A stretch of 64,000 nucleotides of DNA from Syncephalis plumigaleata (Eukaryota; Zoopagomycota; Zoopagomycetes; Zoopagales; Piptocephalidaceae): positions 806,001 through 870,000 of the forward strand of contig JAIXMF010000004.1 in the NCBI GenBank assembly GCA_025201365.1, given 5' to 3'. This document shows positions 47,577 through 57,398 of this stretch, piece by piece (positions within the stretch are counted from its first letter, which is position 1; the number at the start of each line of letters is the position of its first letter). The notes under the pieces are model-generated. The model did not search any database, was not told the DNA's origin, and worked only from the letters and a program-made list of their open reading frames with translations. A program made the translations under genes and the position numbers.

Positions 47577-50137
47577 CTATGGATACCATTTCAACTTGAG
47601 AGATAATGCCATAAATGATAGATCGGCGATCATCTCGTTAACTACTTGCGCATTTGATGCGCTGCCATGTCCACTATTGTCGTCGACTAGCAACATTAGT
47701 GGATTTGGATTGTTGGGAAGCTTGTACTGTAGCTCGGCTGCTAACTTGTACGAGTGAGCTGGCACGACGCGATCATCATTGAGACCGGTCTTCAGTAGCA
47801 TGGCCGGGTAAGCCTTCTTACTGCACACATTGTGTAGTGGCGAGTATTTTCTTAGATACTCAAAGTCCGCTTTAACATCGGGATTACCATACTCTTGTAT
47901 CCAGAAGTTGCCTACTGTGAATTTATGGAAGCGCAACATGTCCATAACGCCTACCGTGGCCAGTGCACATCCAAACAGTTCGGGTGCTTGGTTAAAGGTG
48001 GCGGCAACCAGCAATCCACCATTAGATGCGCCTTCAATGGTTAGCAATTCCGGCTTGGTGTATCCTTCCTTTACGAGGTAGCGAGCAGCACTTTGAAAAT
48101 CGTCAAAGCTATTCTGTTTCTTGTGTAGCATACCATCTTGATGCCATGTTTCACCGTATTCACCTCCACCGCGTATTCCGGCGATGGCAACGACACCTCG
48201 GAAATGTTTCATAAACACAACCCATAATGGATCGAACTTGGGCGTGCTATTTATCCCAAATCCGCCATAACCATATAGTAGAGCAGGTTGTGAGCCGTCC
48301 AAGTTGATGTCTTTGCGTGCGACAACAGTGAGCGGGAATTGTACGCCATCTTTACTGGGGACAAGGATGCTGCGAACTTGATATTCAGAACTATTCCAGC
48401 CTGGTAAGTCTGGTTCATGGAGCGGTGTCAGCTTGCCGGTAGTGTACTCATAATGATAGTTGGTACTAGGGCTAATGTATGAAATCAGTTTGATGAATAG
48501 TTCGGTGCTGTTGTAAGGGCTACTCATGGAGTATACAGAACCAACAGGCAATACTGATGAGATATCTCGCTCTCTTCTACCGGTCTTCAAATCGTGAATT
48601 ACTACGTCACTCTTGGAATAGTTGAGATAGTTAATCGCCACCTTGTCTTTGCCGAGTAAAATTACGTTCCCGGGGATTTTTGTTTCATGCTGAGGAATTA
48701 AATCGACAAATCCCCGCTTTGGTGCATCCAGGTTGTATGTGGCAACCCTGTATCGTGGTGCATTAAGGGTGGTAACAAAGTAGAAGGTTTTTCCTTCATT
48801 GGCAAGGCTACAATAATGTTAGCAAATGTTTGATGTTTCGTACAGATAATTTCACTTACTAATAATAAGCAGCATCAAAGTTATCGACCACTTTGGTGAA
48901 TGCAAGCTTCTCAGGCACACCCTTACTCTGAGTCATTGGTGCTATATGCATTTTAGAGGCTTCGCTGCTGCCACCAGCAATACCGAGAATTAGCCAAAGT
49001 CCATCATCAGTAATGGTAGGCATGTAAGCTTTATCGTCGGAATTGGTGCTTTTGAACATAAGACGATCCTCGGATTGTGGTGTGCCCACCTTGTGATAGT
49101 AGAGCATTGGATTTCCGTTGGCGTCCGTTTTGGCATTGCTTCCACCTTCATTTCCGTCAGCATTTGAAAGACGCTAATTAGGAAAAGTCAGCGCATAAGT
49201 TGACATACATAAATGTTACAAACATACCATGTAGAAAAGCCGCTGTTATCCCTAGTCCATGCCATTTCTTGGAATTTGACATCTTCGATCGTGTCCTTTA
49301 GTTGAGCACCTGCCTTGCACAAGGCATTATCCTCCACACAGCGTATGTGAATGGTAGACATGTCACTTCCGCCAACACTGATTGCATAGGCAAAGAAGTC
49401 ACCAGAGGGAGAGAACGAATGGTGCTAATGGTAGTGGTGCCATCCTTAGATAATGAGTTGACATCAAAGAACATCTCTCTCTTGGAGGTCAACGATTCTT
49501 GATAGTAAACGTCTGGCTGATTCTTCCCTGGTGCAGTAACAAAAGTAAAATACTTGTTGTTACCTTTTTGGTAAGGATACTTTTTCATAAGCGTAGATTT
49601 GTCGAATCTAATCATCAACGGGTTAGATGACAATGTCAAACATGGATGACCAAACTACTTACTCGGCTTTATAGGCCTTGGCATTTTTGTCTTTACTCAA
49701 ATAATCCTTGGTGACTTTGTTCTGCGCTTCTACAAAGGACTATCGGCAAGTTAGTAATGAAATAGGATGATCAGTTGTCCACTAACCTTGGTGTTGGCGC
49801 TATTGGGATCCTCCAGCCAGCGATACGGATCAGCAATCTGGTAGCCATGCAGGTTTCCTTTGTAGACTCATTTCGGAATACAGTCGGATATTTCCATGGC
49901 GTTGACTCGGTAACTGGTCCCCTTTTCCACGTAGATCGGAATTCGGACGACTTGGATCGGCTGGTAAGGCAAAACCCCAAACGACAGTGTCTTAATAATA
50001 GTAATAATAGTGTAAAGTAGTTAGCATTGAGCAAAGATACGATTGATTTAGTCGATGCTTACCTTGTTTGTTAAGCAAGCCGATGCCAGCCGTGCTTGCC
50101 ACGAATACAAGAAATAGATTGCAAATTATGAGTGCAT
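47577..50137 (-). CDS. Secreted prolyl oligopeptidase (S9A)
   Basis: A serine peptidase cutting short peptides after proline. The catalytic domain (47577-48641 region) shows ALLYGYGGFGIN, IRGGGEYGETWH, the nucleophile motif EGASNGGLL, the Asp in LNDDRVVPAHS and the His in DNSGHGSAS. The propeller region has MAWTRDNSGF and the N-terminal YQIADPYRWLEDPNSANTK, both standard for the family. A short first exon at about 50067-50137 encodes CNLFLVFVASTAGIGLL, a signal peptide, so the enzyme is probably secreted, unlike the usual cytosolic form. About six exons. Single-base frame repairs are needed near 49415, 49860 and 50130. Identification is firm; secretion depends on the first exon, which is short and frame-broken. 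Confidence 0.92.
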
Positions 50138-51370
50138 ATTAGCAATGATGATGATGCTGACGATGTTGATATTAATGGTGATGTTGATGTTGATGTTGAT
50201 GATGCTGATGATGATGTTGATGAAATGCGAATTAATGCAAAATATTATGAAATGAAGCTATAGCCTGCAAAGCAAATTAGAGTGTGTTGTAGTTGTACAG
50301 ACGGTAATGTCAGCGTGTTTATTTATAGTAAAATTACCGAGTAATAATTGCTAGCGAGACAACTAAACCATACTTCAAACAAGGGAGTAAGGATGAATAG
50401 CTAAATATAGTATTGGCTGCTACAATGAAGCAAAGCTGGATATTACTATCCGGTTACAATACTCCTTGATGGTTTCAAAATACAGCTGTCATTTATGTCT
50501 GGTTGACATTTCGATACTTACAAGGAAGACACGAGCAATTGGTATTTCGCCATTCTAATAGGGTATCCGTTTGAAACGTCTGTTACAATGTAGCACCAGG
50601 TAAAATAACCAAACATTCCAATTGATGCATCGATATATTTACCATAGTTCTGTTGCATAGAATAATAACAAACGTTGCTTGTCATTAAGCATACTAATCA
50701 TGATTATCGTGTATTTGCAAGGTATTATCACATCTGCTGGTGTATTCCGCACATTGCTTATAGACGCCTTCTCATTGCACTAGTAAATGCTTACTGTCGT
50801 CATTACTGTTCGTATTCCCATTCACATAGACTAGTTTCGGCTGCATGTAGCACGAGAACCAGGAAACGAATAAAATGGAGAGGTGCAATTTGTTCAATGA
50901 CCTTTGGTGTTTCATACGATATTGTAGAATACGGAGACGAGTGTCAAGTCTACTACAGGATATCCTTAGCTGTAACCGGTTGTTGTATACCTGTTATATT
51001 GTATAGTAATAGCTATACGCTGTATATACCATTGCTATGAGCGTATGAGCCGTTAGTACACCGAAAGATTGTATGACATGACGATATTTGCAATCGACAT
51101 GTACGTTATGCATCAATCATGATGACAGTCATCATTGATATATTGAATAGTTTTTATTAATTATGCTATACTTACGCACATCTAGCAATAGAACCAAACC
51201 CTTGATCTTTCTCGTCTGATTGCCACATTTTGTAGTAAACACTTACAGATCCATGTATAAATTAATGAACTAAAGCTGATCAATCAATTTAATTAATAAT
51301 AATTTATTATAGCATGCTATATATAAATAATATATGGATAATAATAATAATTTATATATGCGTATATAGA
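50138..51370. other. Gene-poor interval upstream of the prolyl oligopeptidase
   Basis: About 1.2 kb. It starts with an imperfect GAT/GTT trinucleotide tract (about 50143-50220) next to the peptidase start and is otherwise AT-rich. An open stretch at about 50675-51040 has no recognisable domain or start context and is not called. Confidence 0.5.
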
Positions 51371-51649
51371 TTAATGATGTGGTGTTGTCAAATGACCGGT
51401 AAATTGCGCTAATCGGTTACGAGCCACTAGAGATGGCATAACCGTACTTTGAGATGATGTGAACACATTTGGATTATGCTGGAAACTCCATAGCATTTCA
51501 GCTTCGAATATATCATCTGTATACTGTTGCTTTACATCTGGAAACGGTGAACCAGCTGTACCAGATGATGATGGAAACGCATACTGATAATTTGATCTTG
51601 CCATTAATGATGCATTCGTTGTGTGGCGCGGATTAGCTTGTCGATTCAT
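51371..51649 (-). CDS. Small hypothetical protein
   Basis: An uninterrupted 92-residue frame from ATG 51649 (MNRQANPRHTTNASL) to a stop at 51371-51373. It is polar, with SNYQYAFPSSSGTAG, a charged-aromatic middle QQYTDDIFEAEMLWSFQHN and LARNR-like basic residues near the end; no signal peptide or membrane helix. Codon choice and amino-acid composition look coding, in contrast to the low-complexity frames around it. I do not recognise the family. It is the only gene-like frame in a repeat-rich stretch and could be a small conserved fungal protein. Confidence 0.55.
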   Translation of the reverse strand: MNRQANPRHTTNASLMARSNYQYAFPSSSGTAGSPFPDVKQQYTDDIFEAEMLWSFQHNPNVFTSSQSTVMPSLVARNRLAQFTGHLTTPHH

Positions 51650-51889
51650 TATCACTTTGCCTGCTTACTTGCTTACAATAAACGATGGTATCAATAGTAT
51701 GAGATAGAAAAGTAATAGGATTTAGTATGAAAGAGTTGGTTAGCTATGATGGTGAAGTGTATTTAAATTCCATCGGATATAATACGGCATTTTACTTGCC
51801 GGTTTCTATAGGGCACGTGGCATAACATCATTTACACTCATTCACTATCCTCTTACTCATATTATTCAACTAACTGCATAATAATAATA

Positions 51890-52334
51890 ATAACAATTCA
51901 GTATTTGTAATGGATCATTTATTGATAGCATAACTATCATCATCAATTCTATAAGGTAGATGATACAAGTGTACTAGTATAGTTGGATATTGCCATGTCA
52001 TGTACTTACAAGTAGTAATAAATCAGTATGGTAGATAATTATGATGATAATGTTACGATTATTGCATAGATAGCAACGAGTGAACAAATAGAATACACGA
52101 TAAACGATGTAATAAACAAGCAGTAACTAGTAGAATGACTGACTTGTCACGAAGAGCAAGGAATGAACAAGAAGGGTGCATGAACATGTATACCAGTTTA
52201 TTTGAAGAAGCAGTATATGCTTGTATGTGATAGAGTATGGATGGCAGTAAACAAATAAAATACAAATAAAAGCATGACGTAAAGTGGCATACAAACAGAT
52301 GACGGAAAAGAATGGTAAAAGTAAAGGTACATAT
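51890..52334 (-). repeat. ~450-base dispersed repeat, copy 2 (inverted)
   Basis: The reverse complement aligns with 31543-32005 across about 440 bases with scattered substitutions and small gaps. An open stretch that covers it on the minus strand is hydrophobic and low-complexity and is not kept in the other copy, so it is not called as a gene. Confidence 0.75.
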
Positions 52335-52559
52335 TACAACGAGAGAGTAAACGCTAAACATTGATAAATAAGCAGGACAGTGATAGAAACAAAGAACTAG
52401 AACGAACAATAAACAAGGCTTATTGGTATAGTAATAATAACGACAAGTTAGCATGTAGATAGTTAGAGCAAGAGGAAGAGAACAAAGAGATAAATAAAAG
52501 GCATAGAGATAGTATGACAGAATAGTTGCTATTGGGAATGTGTATGCTAAAGTGAAAGA

Positions 52560-53140
52560 GGAAGTAAGTGGAATGCGAATGACACGAAGAAGACGCGTAT
52601 TACTTAGAAAGTAAAAGGAATAACTAGCATATAGGTAAGAAGAAGTAGGCGTGTGTTGTTAAAGAGAGAGAGAGAAATAATGTTTTTATTGACCAATAAA
52701 GAAAATTAACAAATTTTATCCATCAGTCGATAATGGGGAGTGAAAATTTACATTTAAGGCATCGCATAACCATTGCCACTTGTGACCAAATGTCGAAGTA
52801 GACGAAAGCGTTAACGCTGTGCGATATTTTGCTCGTATAATATTCTGTAATGTATAGGACCATGAGTTGAATATATGTTGGTGATCAGACGGTTTGTCAT
52901 TGTAGATGCTGGCTATACGAGTGCTGTGTATGGCCCACAGCGCGCTAATGATAGATATATGGTTAGTAATACTGGCTTTGCCCGAGTGTAGGATGTAAGA
53001 AAGTGTGACGATTGACTTCCAATTGAAATCTGCTGACGGAGTAATTGATAATCGTGCTAGTATGTTTGTCCAAAACTGCTGAACTGGAGGGCATGACCAA
53101 AACGAATGCTCTAGGGTTTCATTGGGATGTTGACAACGTT
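52560..53140 (-). mobile_element. 5'-truncated LINE remnant, C-terminal zinc-knuckle end of ORF2
   Basis: On the minus strand from about 53135 to 52716 an open frame reads CQHPNETLEHSFWSCPPVQQ, then FWTNILARLS, ending at a TAA (52716-52718). The Cys/His spacing with ETLEH and FW matches the zinc-binding domain that follows reverse transcriptase in non-LTR retrotransposons of fungi. Nothing of the reverse transcriptase or endonuclease remains. Downstream is a 3' tail with TTTATTGGTCAATAAAAACA and a TC run shared with the neighbouring remnant. Confidence 0.72.
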
Positions 53141-53345
53141 GTTAAAGAGAGAGAAAAGGGAAAGAAAAGAAAAGAAACAACTAGAATGTAGTTGACACAA
53201 ATAAGTGTGTTATTGGATGACAAGGGAAATGAGATTAGTACGAAGAAGACAGCATTAGTAAAGAGAAAGAGAGAATGTTTTTATTGACTAATAAAGAAAA
53301 TTAAGAGTATATACATTAGTCGATAATGAGGAATGAAAATATATT
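53141..53345 (-). mobile_element. Second LINE 3' tail, head-to-tail with the first remnant
   Basis: The minus strand begins with TTTTCATTCCTCATTATCGA, matching the last codons of the remnant at 52560-53140, then carries TTTATTAGTCAATAAAAACA and a TC run. It ends at CTCTTTAACAAC exactly where the first remnant starts, so two severely 5'-truncated copies lie in tandem, same strand. Confidence 0.65.
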
Positions 53346-53599
53346 GTCATTGGTAACGAAGTAAAGGAAAAAGGAAAGAGAAGCAACGATGAGATGGATA
53401 CTTGGAAGTGGATTGATAGACCATTAATGCCATTAGACAGTAGTAACAAATAGTTAAGGAGAGCTTGCTAATGGAAGCATTAACAAGTCTACTAATGGAA
53501 GTTAATAAAGCGTTAGCAAATAATTAAGAAGAAATCATAAAGAATGGCATTAATAAGTACTAATAAATTTATTAATACTCATTACAAAATTTTGCTCAT

Positions 53600-53665
53600 T
53601 CGCGGTGGTTATCGCTATCGCCCCAGCCCTTCCCCCAAAGAGAAGGGGGGCTGGGATACAAAATG
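53600..53665. repeat. GC-rich hairpin-forming island
   Basis: A short GC-rich patch in AT-rich DNA, with inverted arms CCCAGCCC (about 53622) and GGGCTGGG (about 53648) around a C-tract, AAAGAG and a G-tract. It lies just before a copy of the ~70-base repeat. Confidence 0.6.
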
Positions 53666-53682
53666 CCGGTAAGTGTTAGCAT

Positions 53683-53745
53683 TACTATTATTTATTCGTA
53701 AAGCAAAAGGCTAACTGCGCAAATTGATTGGAAAAGTCCTGTACA
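53683..53745 (+). repeat. ~70-base dispersed repeat, copy D
   Basis: Reads TTATTTATTCGTAAAG, CAAAAGGCTAACTGCGC, AAATTGATTGGAAAAGTCC, TGTAC, matching the other copies. It lies close to the GC-rich hairpin. Confidence 0.65.
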
Positions 53746-54434
53746 TCCGTATCCAAGTGAATTTTACATCAACTAACTGTATAGCTCCGATTATAAATAG
53801 TTTGTTGATGTGAACAAGAAGCTGTGTTTACCGGTTCCTGCTTCATCTTGTTTGTCCCTGAACTCACACGGACAATCATTTACTACCATTGTTGTGTTCT
53901 GACAAAATATGCAATAAATATTCAGTGAAATCTGTAACTGTTTCGTATTTTACAACAGTCACATTTTAACTTGTGTTCGTTGATCTTTCTTCTTTGTTCT
54001 CTTTCTTCTTCACTTTTAATCGTTTCGACTCTTGGTTGTGTGCAACCCACACTTCATATCATTATCTTTCCTTTGCACATCCATCGGCGTGACTCCTCGT
54101 GACCTTTTTCTCTCTCTCTCTCTCTCTCTACACACACGCACATATAGACTATTCACGTTGCCATCATACACATCCTACACCTTGAAAAAGGACAAGTGTC
54201 CGCGAACCAACAACGTTTCTCTATTATAGATTCTTTCTTTTGTCTTCACTATTATCACTTTGCGTTCTACTCCTTCTACTTTTACTACTCTTCTTCTTTT
54301 TCCGTTGTCGGTGTTAAACCCCGCTCATTCACTAAAGAAGTGACTTGGTTACGGTTTCTACTTTTTTTCGTTTTCTCTCTCTCCATATCTTTATTCTTTT
54401 CAACGGCTAATTGCTAAACGGCTACCACTTTATC

Positions 54435-55238
54435 ATGCTAGGCTCGTCACTTTTAATTATGCGCACTCAGCGTTACGCCACTAAGATGGCAGTCAGACAT
54501 GCTAGTGTTTTAACTTGTGTTCCAGCAGTCAATACCACTACTGCCACTACCACTGCCACTACTTCACCAACACCGACTCAATCTTCCGCTAAATCTAATA
54601 CAGCATCGTCAAAGCATAATAATCCATCGATTGCTCGTGTAGCACAACGCTCGACATCATCGCATACACAACAACGAGTATCCGTTGTCTCGCCATACGA
54701 TTCAGCCACCTCGGCATTCGGTTTCATTTTATCGTCGCGCACACCAGCCTCTAATGCTACCATTGACGCATTCGCCAATAGTATTTCAACACCAGAGGCA
54801 CGACGAGCACGCGCTATCCGAGCCAATCGTATGCTAAACGAACTTGAATCGACCCTATCCAGCTCTTATAGAGTACTTAATATGTTGGAAGGGCGCGAAC
54901 GTATGCTGGCCATGCAACAATCACCTACTAATTATACCGCGGTATCATTTGATGCAACATTATCATCGTCGTCATCACCAGGCTTTACTACCGGCGGTGC
55001 TCATAATGGTAGTCGTGGCAATGCTGGTGAACAAGATAACACCAATTCAAATGAGCACGACAATCCTTCTTCATCGTCCGACACGAGTGATCGATTAGTT
55101 ACCGGTTCACTCTTGGCATTAAGCGGCCTTGTAGGCTACACGGGATATATACGTCGAAACGAGGTAATTGATATGTTTGCCGAGGGACAATCACCGCATC
55201 ACGAATGTCTACCATTATTATGCGGTTTTGAACGATAA
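54435..55238 (+). CDS. Hypothetical low-complexity protein with N-terminal targeting-like segment and C-terminal helix
   Basis: Single-exon frame of 267 residues. The first ATG is at 54435 (MLGSSLLIMRTQRYATKMAV), a short hydrophobic then Arg-rich stretch resembling a mitochondrial presequence. A Thr/Ser-rich linker follows, then a probable helix (ARRARAIRANRMLNELESTL), a Ser/Asn/Gly-rich linker and, near the end, RLVTGSLLALSGLVGYTGYI, a likely membrane segment, then FAEGQSPHHECLPLLCGFER. No family was recognised. A mitochondrial membrane protein is a guess from the two end signals. The frame is intact. Its 3' flank holds a copy of the repeat found as a LINE tail at 53141-53300. Confidence 0.62.
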   Translation: MLGSSLLIMRTQRYATKMAVRHASVLTCVPAVNTTTATTTATTSPTPTQSSAKSNTASSKHNNPSIARVAQRSTSSHTQQRVSVVSPYDSATSAFGFILSSRTPASNATIDAFANSISTPEARRARAIRANRMLNELESTLSSSYRVLNMLEGRERMLAMQQSPTNYTAVSFDATLSSSSSPGFTTGGAHNGSRGNAGEQDNTNSNEHDNPSSSSDTSDRLVTGSLLALSGLVGYTGYIRRNEVIDMFAEGQSPHHECLPLLCGFER

Positions 55239-55987
55239 TTAATTATCAATTAATCATTATTATCTTTATTAGTCAATAAAAGCATTCTTTATCTCTCTTT
55301 ATTAATATGCGTCTTCTTCGTGTTAACCTCTTTTCCCTTGTCATTCAATAACACACTTATTTGTGTCAACTACATTCTAGTTGTTTCTTTTCTTTTTATT
55401 ATTACTACTACTATTACTTATTACTTATAAAGACATATTTAATATAGAATACATATACATATAAATTAGTTTAATATTGCAAAATGATCAATGAAATGAG
55501 TTGAACTACATATCTATCTATTATTTTATTTTTGAGTTCTTCTTTCTCGAATTAACCAAGCGTAACAAAAAAGAATGCTAAATGTAGAACATGGAGGATG
55601 AGATAGCTTCCCCTTTTCTATTATTCGAAGCATCTATAGTAGAATAATTTATATGGCAATGTTTCTTATCAGTATATATAGATGTACTAATTTATCCAAT
55701 ACTCCTCTTTCCAATTAGAGATGGCGTGCATTTATTTCTAACTATGCCTGTCCGGTTTAAGCTACAAGCACGTTACTCTGTAACAATACATTCACCATTG
55801 ATTTTGACATGTTTTCCATTATAAATGATCATGCTATCGAGGCAATTGCTCCATACTTATCATTATTTCTTGCCTCCTCTTCTCGTTATCGTCTAGAAAA
55901 CATTCTACGTATTGCAACATTTTGACGATTGAAACGATCTCCTATCATTTCTGAACTCATCAAGATTATCTCGAAAGATCTATCGCA
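55239..55987. other. 3' flank of the hypothetical gene and promoter of the kinase-like gene
   Basis: About 750 bases. The left part carries a LINE-tail-like repeat (55262-55405). The rest is AT-rich. The right end is the promoter and leader of the signal-peptide protein starting at 55988. No other gene was recognised. Confidence 0.5.
55262..55405 (+). repeat. LINE-tail-like repeat in the 3' flank of the hypothetical gene
   Basis: About 140 bases match the reverse complement of roughly 53165-53305, including TTTATTAGTCAATAAAAGCA, GTCTTCTTCGTG and a long perfect stretch around CACTTATTTGTGTCAACTAC. It begins about 25 bases after the stop codon and offers an AATAAA-like signal, so the gene may use it for polyadenylation. 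Confidence 0.7.
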
Positions 55988-56967
55988 ATGTATACCGACA
56001 TCAAGACATCATTTACAATTGTCGCCACTTCACTTGTGCTGGCATCGGTAATGGTCAATGTTATCGATGCAACACAGCCGATTGATCTAAGCTATGGAAT
56101 TCCTCAGTTTATGCGGGGCCTTAAGCAGTCGGATTCCACCTATTCCGGAACATATAATGGCCAGCGTGTTAGAGTCTCATGCTACGAGGACATTGCGTTG
56201 GATCAAATTTACAAGATGAAAGACGCACGTAATACAAATCCAGGATTCTACAAGGTAGACCAACTGTAAGCTCATTAGCACGCTTCGTACCTAACATGAA
56301 TGTATCAACATTAGATGTGCATGACACTCGATCGGAAGAGCGATAAGGCTCCATTAATAAAAGCTATCGGTTGTCCATTGGAAAGCTACATTGATGAAAG
56401 GAAGAGACGCTGCTACATTGAAGAAATCCCAGATCAAGCGTCGATATTCCTTGACGGTGTTATTGAACGATTTAAAGCGGATAAGAGAGGACGAGAGATT
56501 CGTGATAAGTTTATCAACCAACTTATACAAGGTATGTACGATAACTACATTTGCATAAGGAATAACGTGTAATTAACTTGTCATTAGCGCATAAGTATGC
56601 CAATAGTTTGCAATGGTATTTAAGTTGGAACTCAAATCGTAAGTAAAAGTAGTATGATGCATTGCTATTTGGTATATATACATATATATCTGACGAATCG
56701 CTTTTTTATTTAGATATTGCCATAACCGATAATGGCGATCTCAAATTATACAGTGAACTGTATCGTATGGATGCGCAATTTAGTATTCCTGAGATGGTCG
56801 ACATGGCACCAATTGTCGATCCTAAGCAAAAGATTGCCCTATACAAGAGGAGAATGACCACTTTCCTTGCTGGTTTCTACAATAAGTGGTCGTATCCGAA
56901 TGAGAATGTTAACGCTCTAGTGCAGAATATCATGAACATTTTACTTGCACCACCAAAGAAACAGTAA
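55988..56967 (+). CDS. Signal-peptide-bearing protein with a degenerate kinase-like fold
   Basis: Start MYTDIKTSFTIVATSLVLAS then VMVNVIDA gives a clear signal peptide. Exons: 55988 to about 56266, 56315-56531, a short exon near 56588-56639, and 56714-56967. An N-lobe-like region has SGTYNGQRVRVSCYEDIAL. The strongest kinase-like part is LIQAHKYANSLQWYLSWNSN followed by HIAITDNGDLKLYSELYRM, which mirrors the layout of helix E, catalytic loop and DFG strand of kinases, but the HRD and DFG residues are absent. The C terminus ends LLAPPKKQ. Exon 1 to 2 joins in phase with a GTAGAC donor, or one base out of phase with GTAAGC. The kinase link is tentative; by secretion signal and layout it may belong with the proteins at 36002 and 42709. 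Confidence 0.6.
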
Positions 56968-57398
56968 TTGCATATGAAGCAATAAAGCCACATTTATTCG
57001 TTTGAAATATATATTCAAATATTTACACGCTATATTGAGTATAAACAAAAGAAACGTATTATAGAACATGTATGCACTATCCCTTGATGATTAGTGCAGC
57101 AAGGGATGTTCACGATTTACCCTTCCTTGCATGATGAATGAATGGCTTGGAGCTTTCCTACTACTACTACTGATCAATAACTGTGATGATGTAGATATCT
57201 AGGAGAAGATTAGATTGATTATTATCAGGAAAAGAAGGAACGTAATCCACATTCGTGTACCATCTCTATCGCTTTCTCCCCTACTATTTACTACGTCGAT
57301 AGTCTCGCTCTACGTATATATATATATATAAACACGACACTGCTGTTTATTTGTTTGTTCTTCGTATACACCTCCTGCAGTACAACTACCACCTGACT
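56968..57398. promoter_or_regulatory. Interval upstream of HIS1
   Basis: About 430 bases: 3' flank of the kinase-like gene, then the HIS1 promoter and leader, with a TA repeat near 57315-57330. No Gcn4-type TGACTCA site was seen on a read-through. Confidence 0.45.

Larger units (their letters stand above)
51650..54434. other. Repeat-rich gene desert
   Basis: About 2.8 kb holding one long dispersed repeat, two 5'-truncated LINE remnants, a GC-rich hairpin and a copy of the ~70-base repeat, all listed separately. The last 450 bases (about 53960-54430) are pyrimidine-rich with a (TC)n tract near 54110-54130 and form the likely promoter and leader of the next gene. Confidence 0.6.

Noticed and set aside
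50143-50220. Trinucleotide GAT/GTT tract as a coding repeat
   Set aside because: Lies upstream of the peptidase start, with no open frame linking it to a gene.
50675-51040. 121-residue open stretch on the plus strand
   Set aside because: No ATG start in context, no domain and no splice logic; composition does not look coding.
52059-52454. 131-residue hydrophobic open frame on the minus strand
   Set aside because: It lies largely inside the ~450-base dispersed repeat, is low-complexity, and is not kept in the sister copy at 31543-32005.
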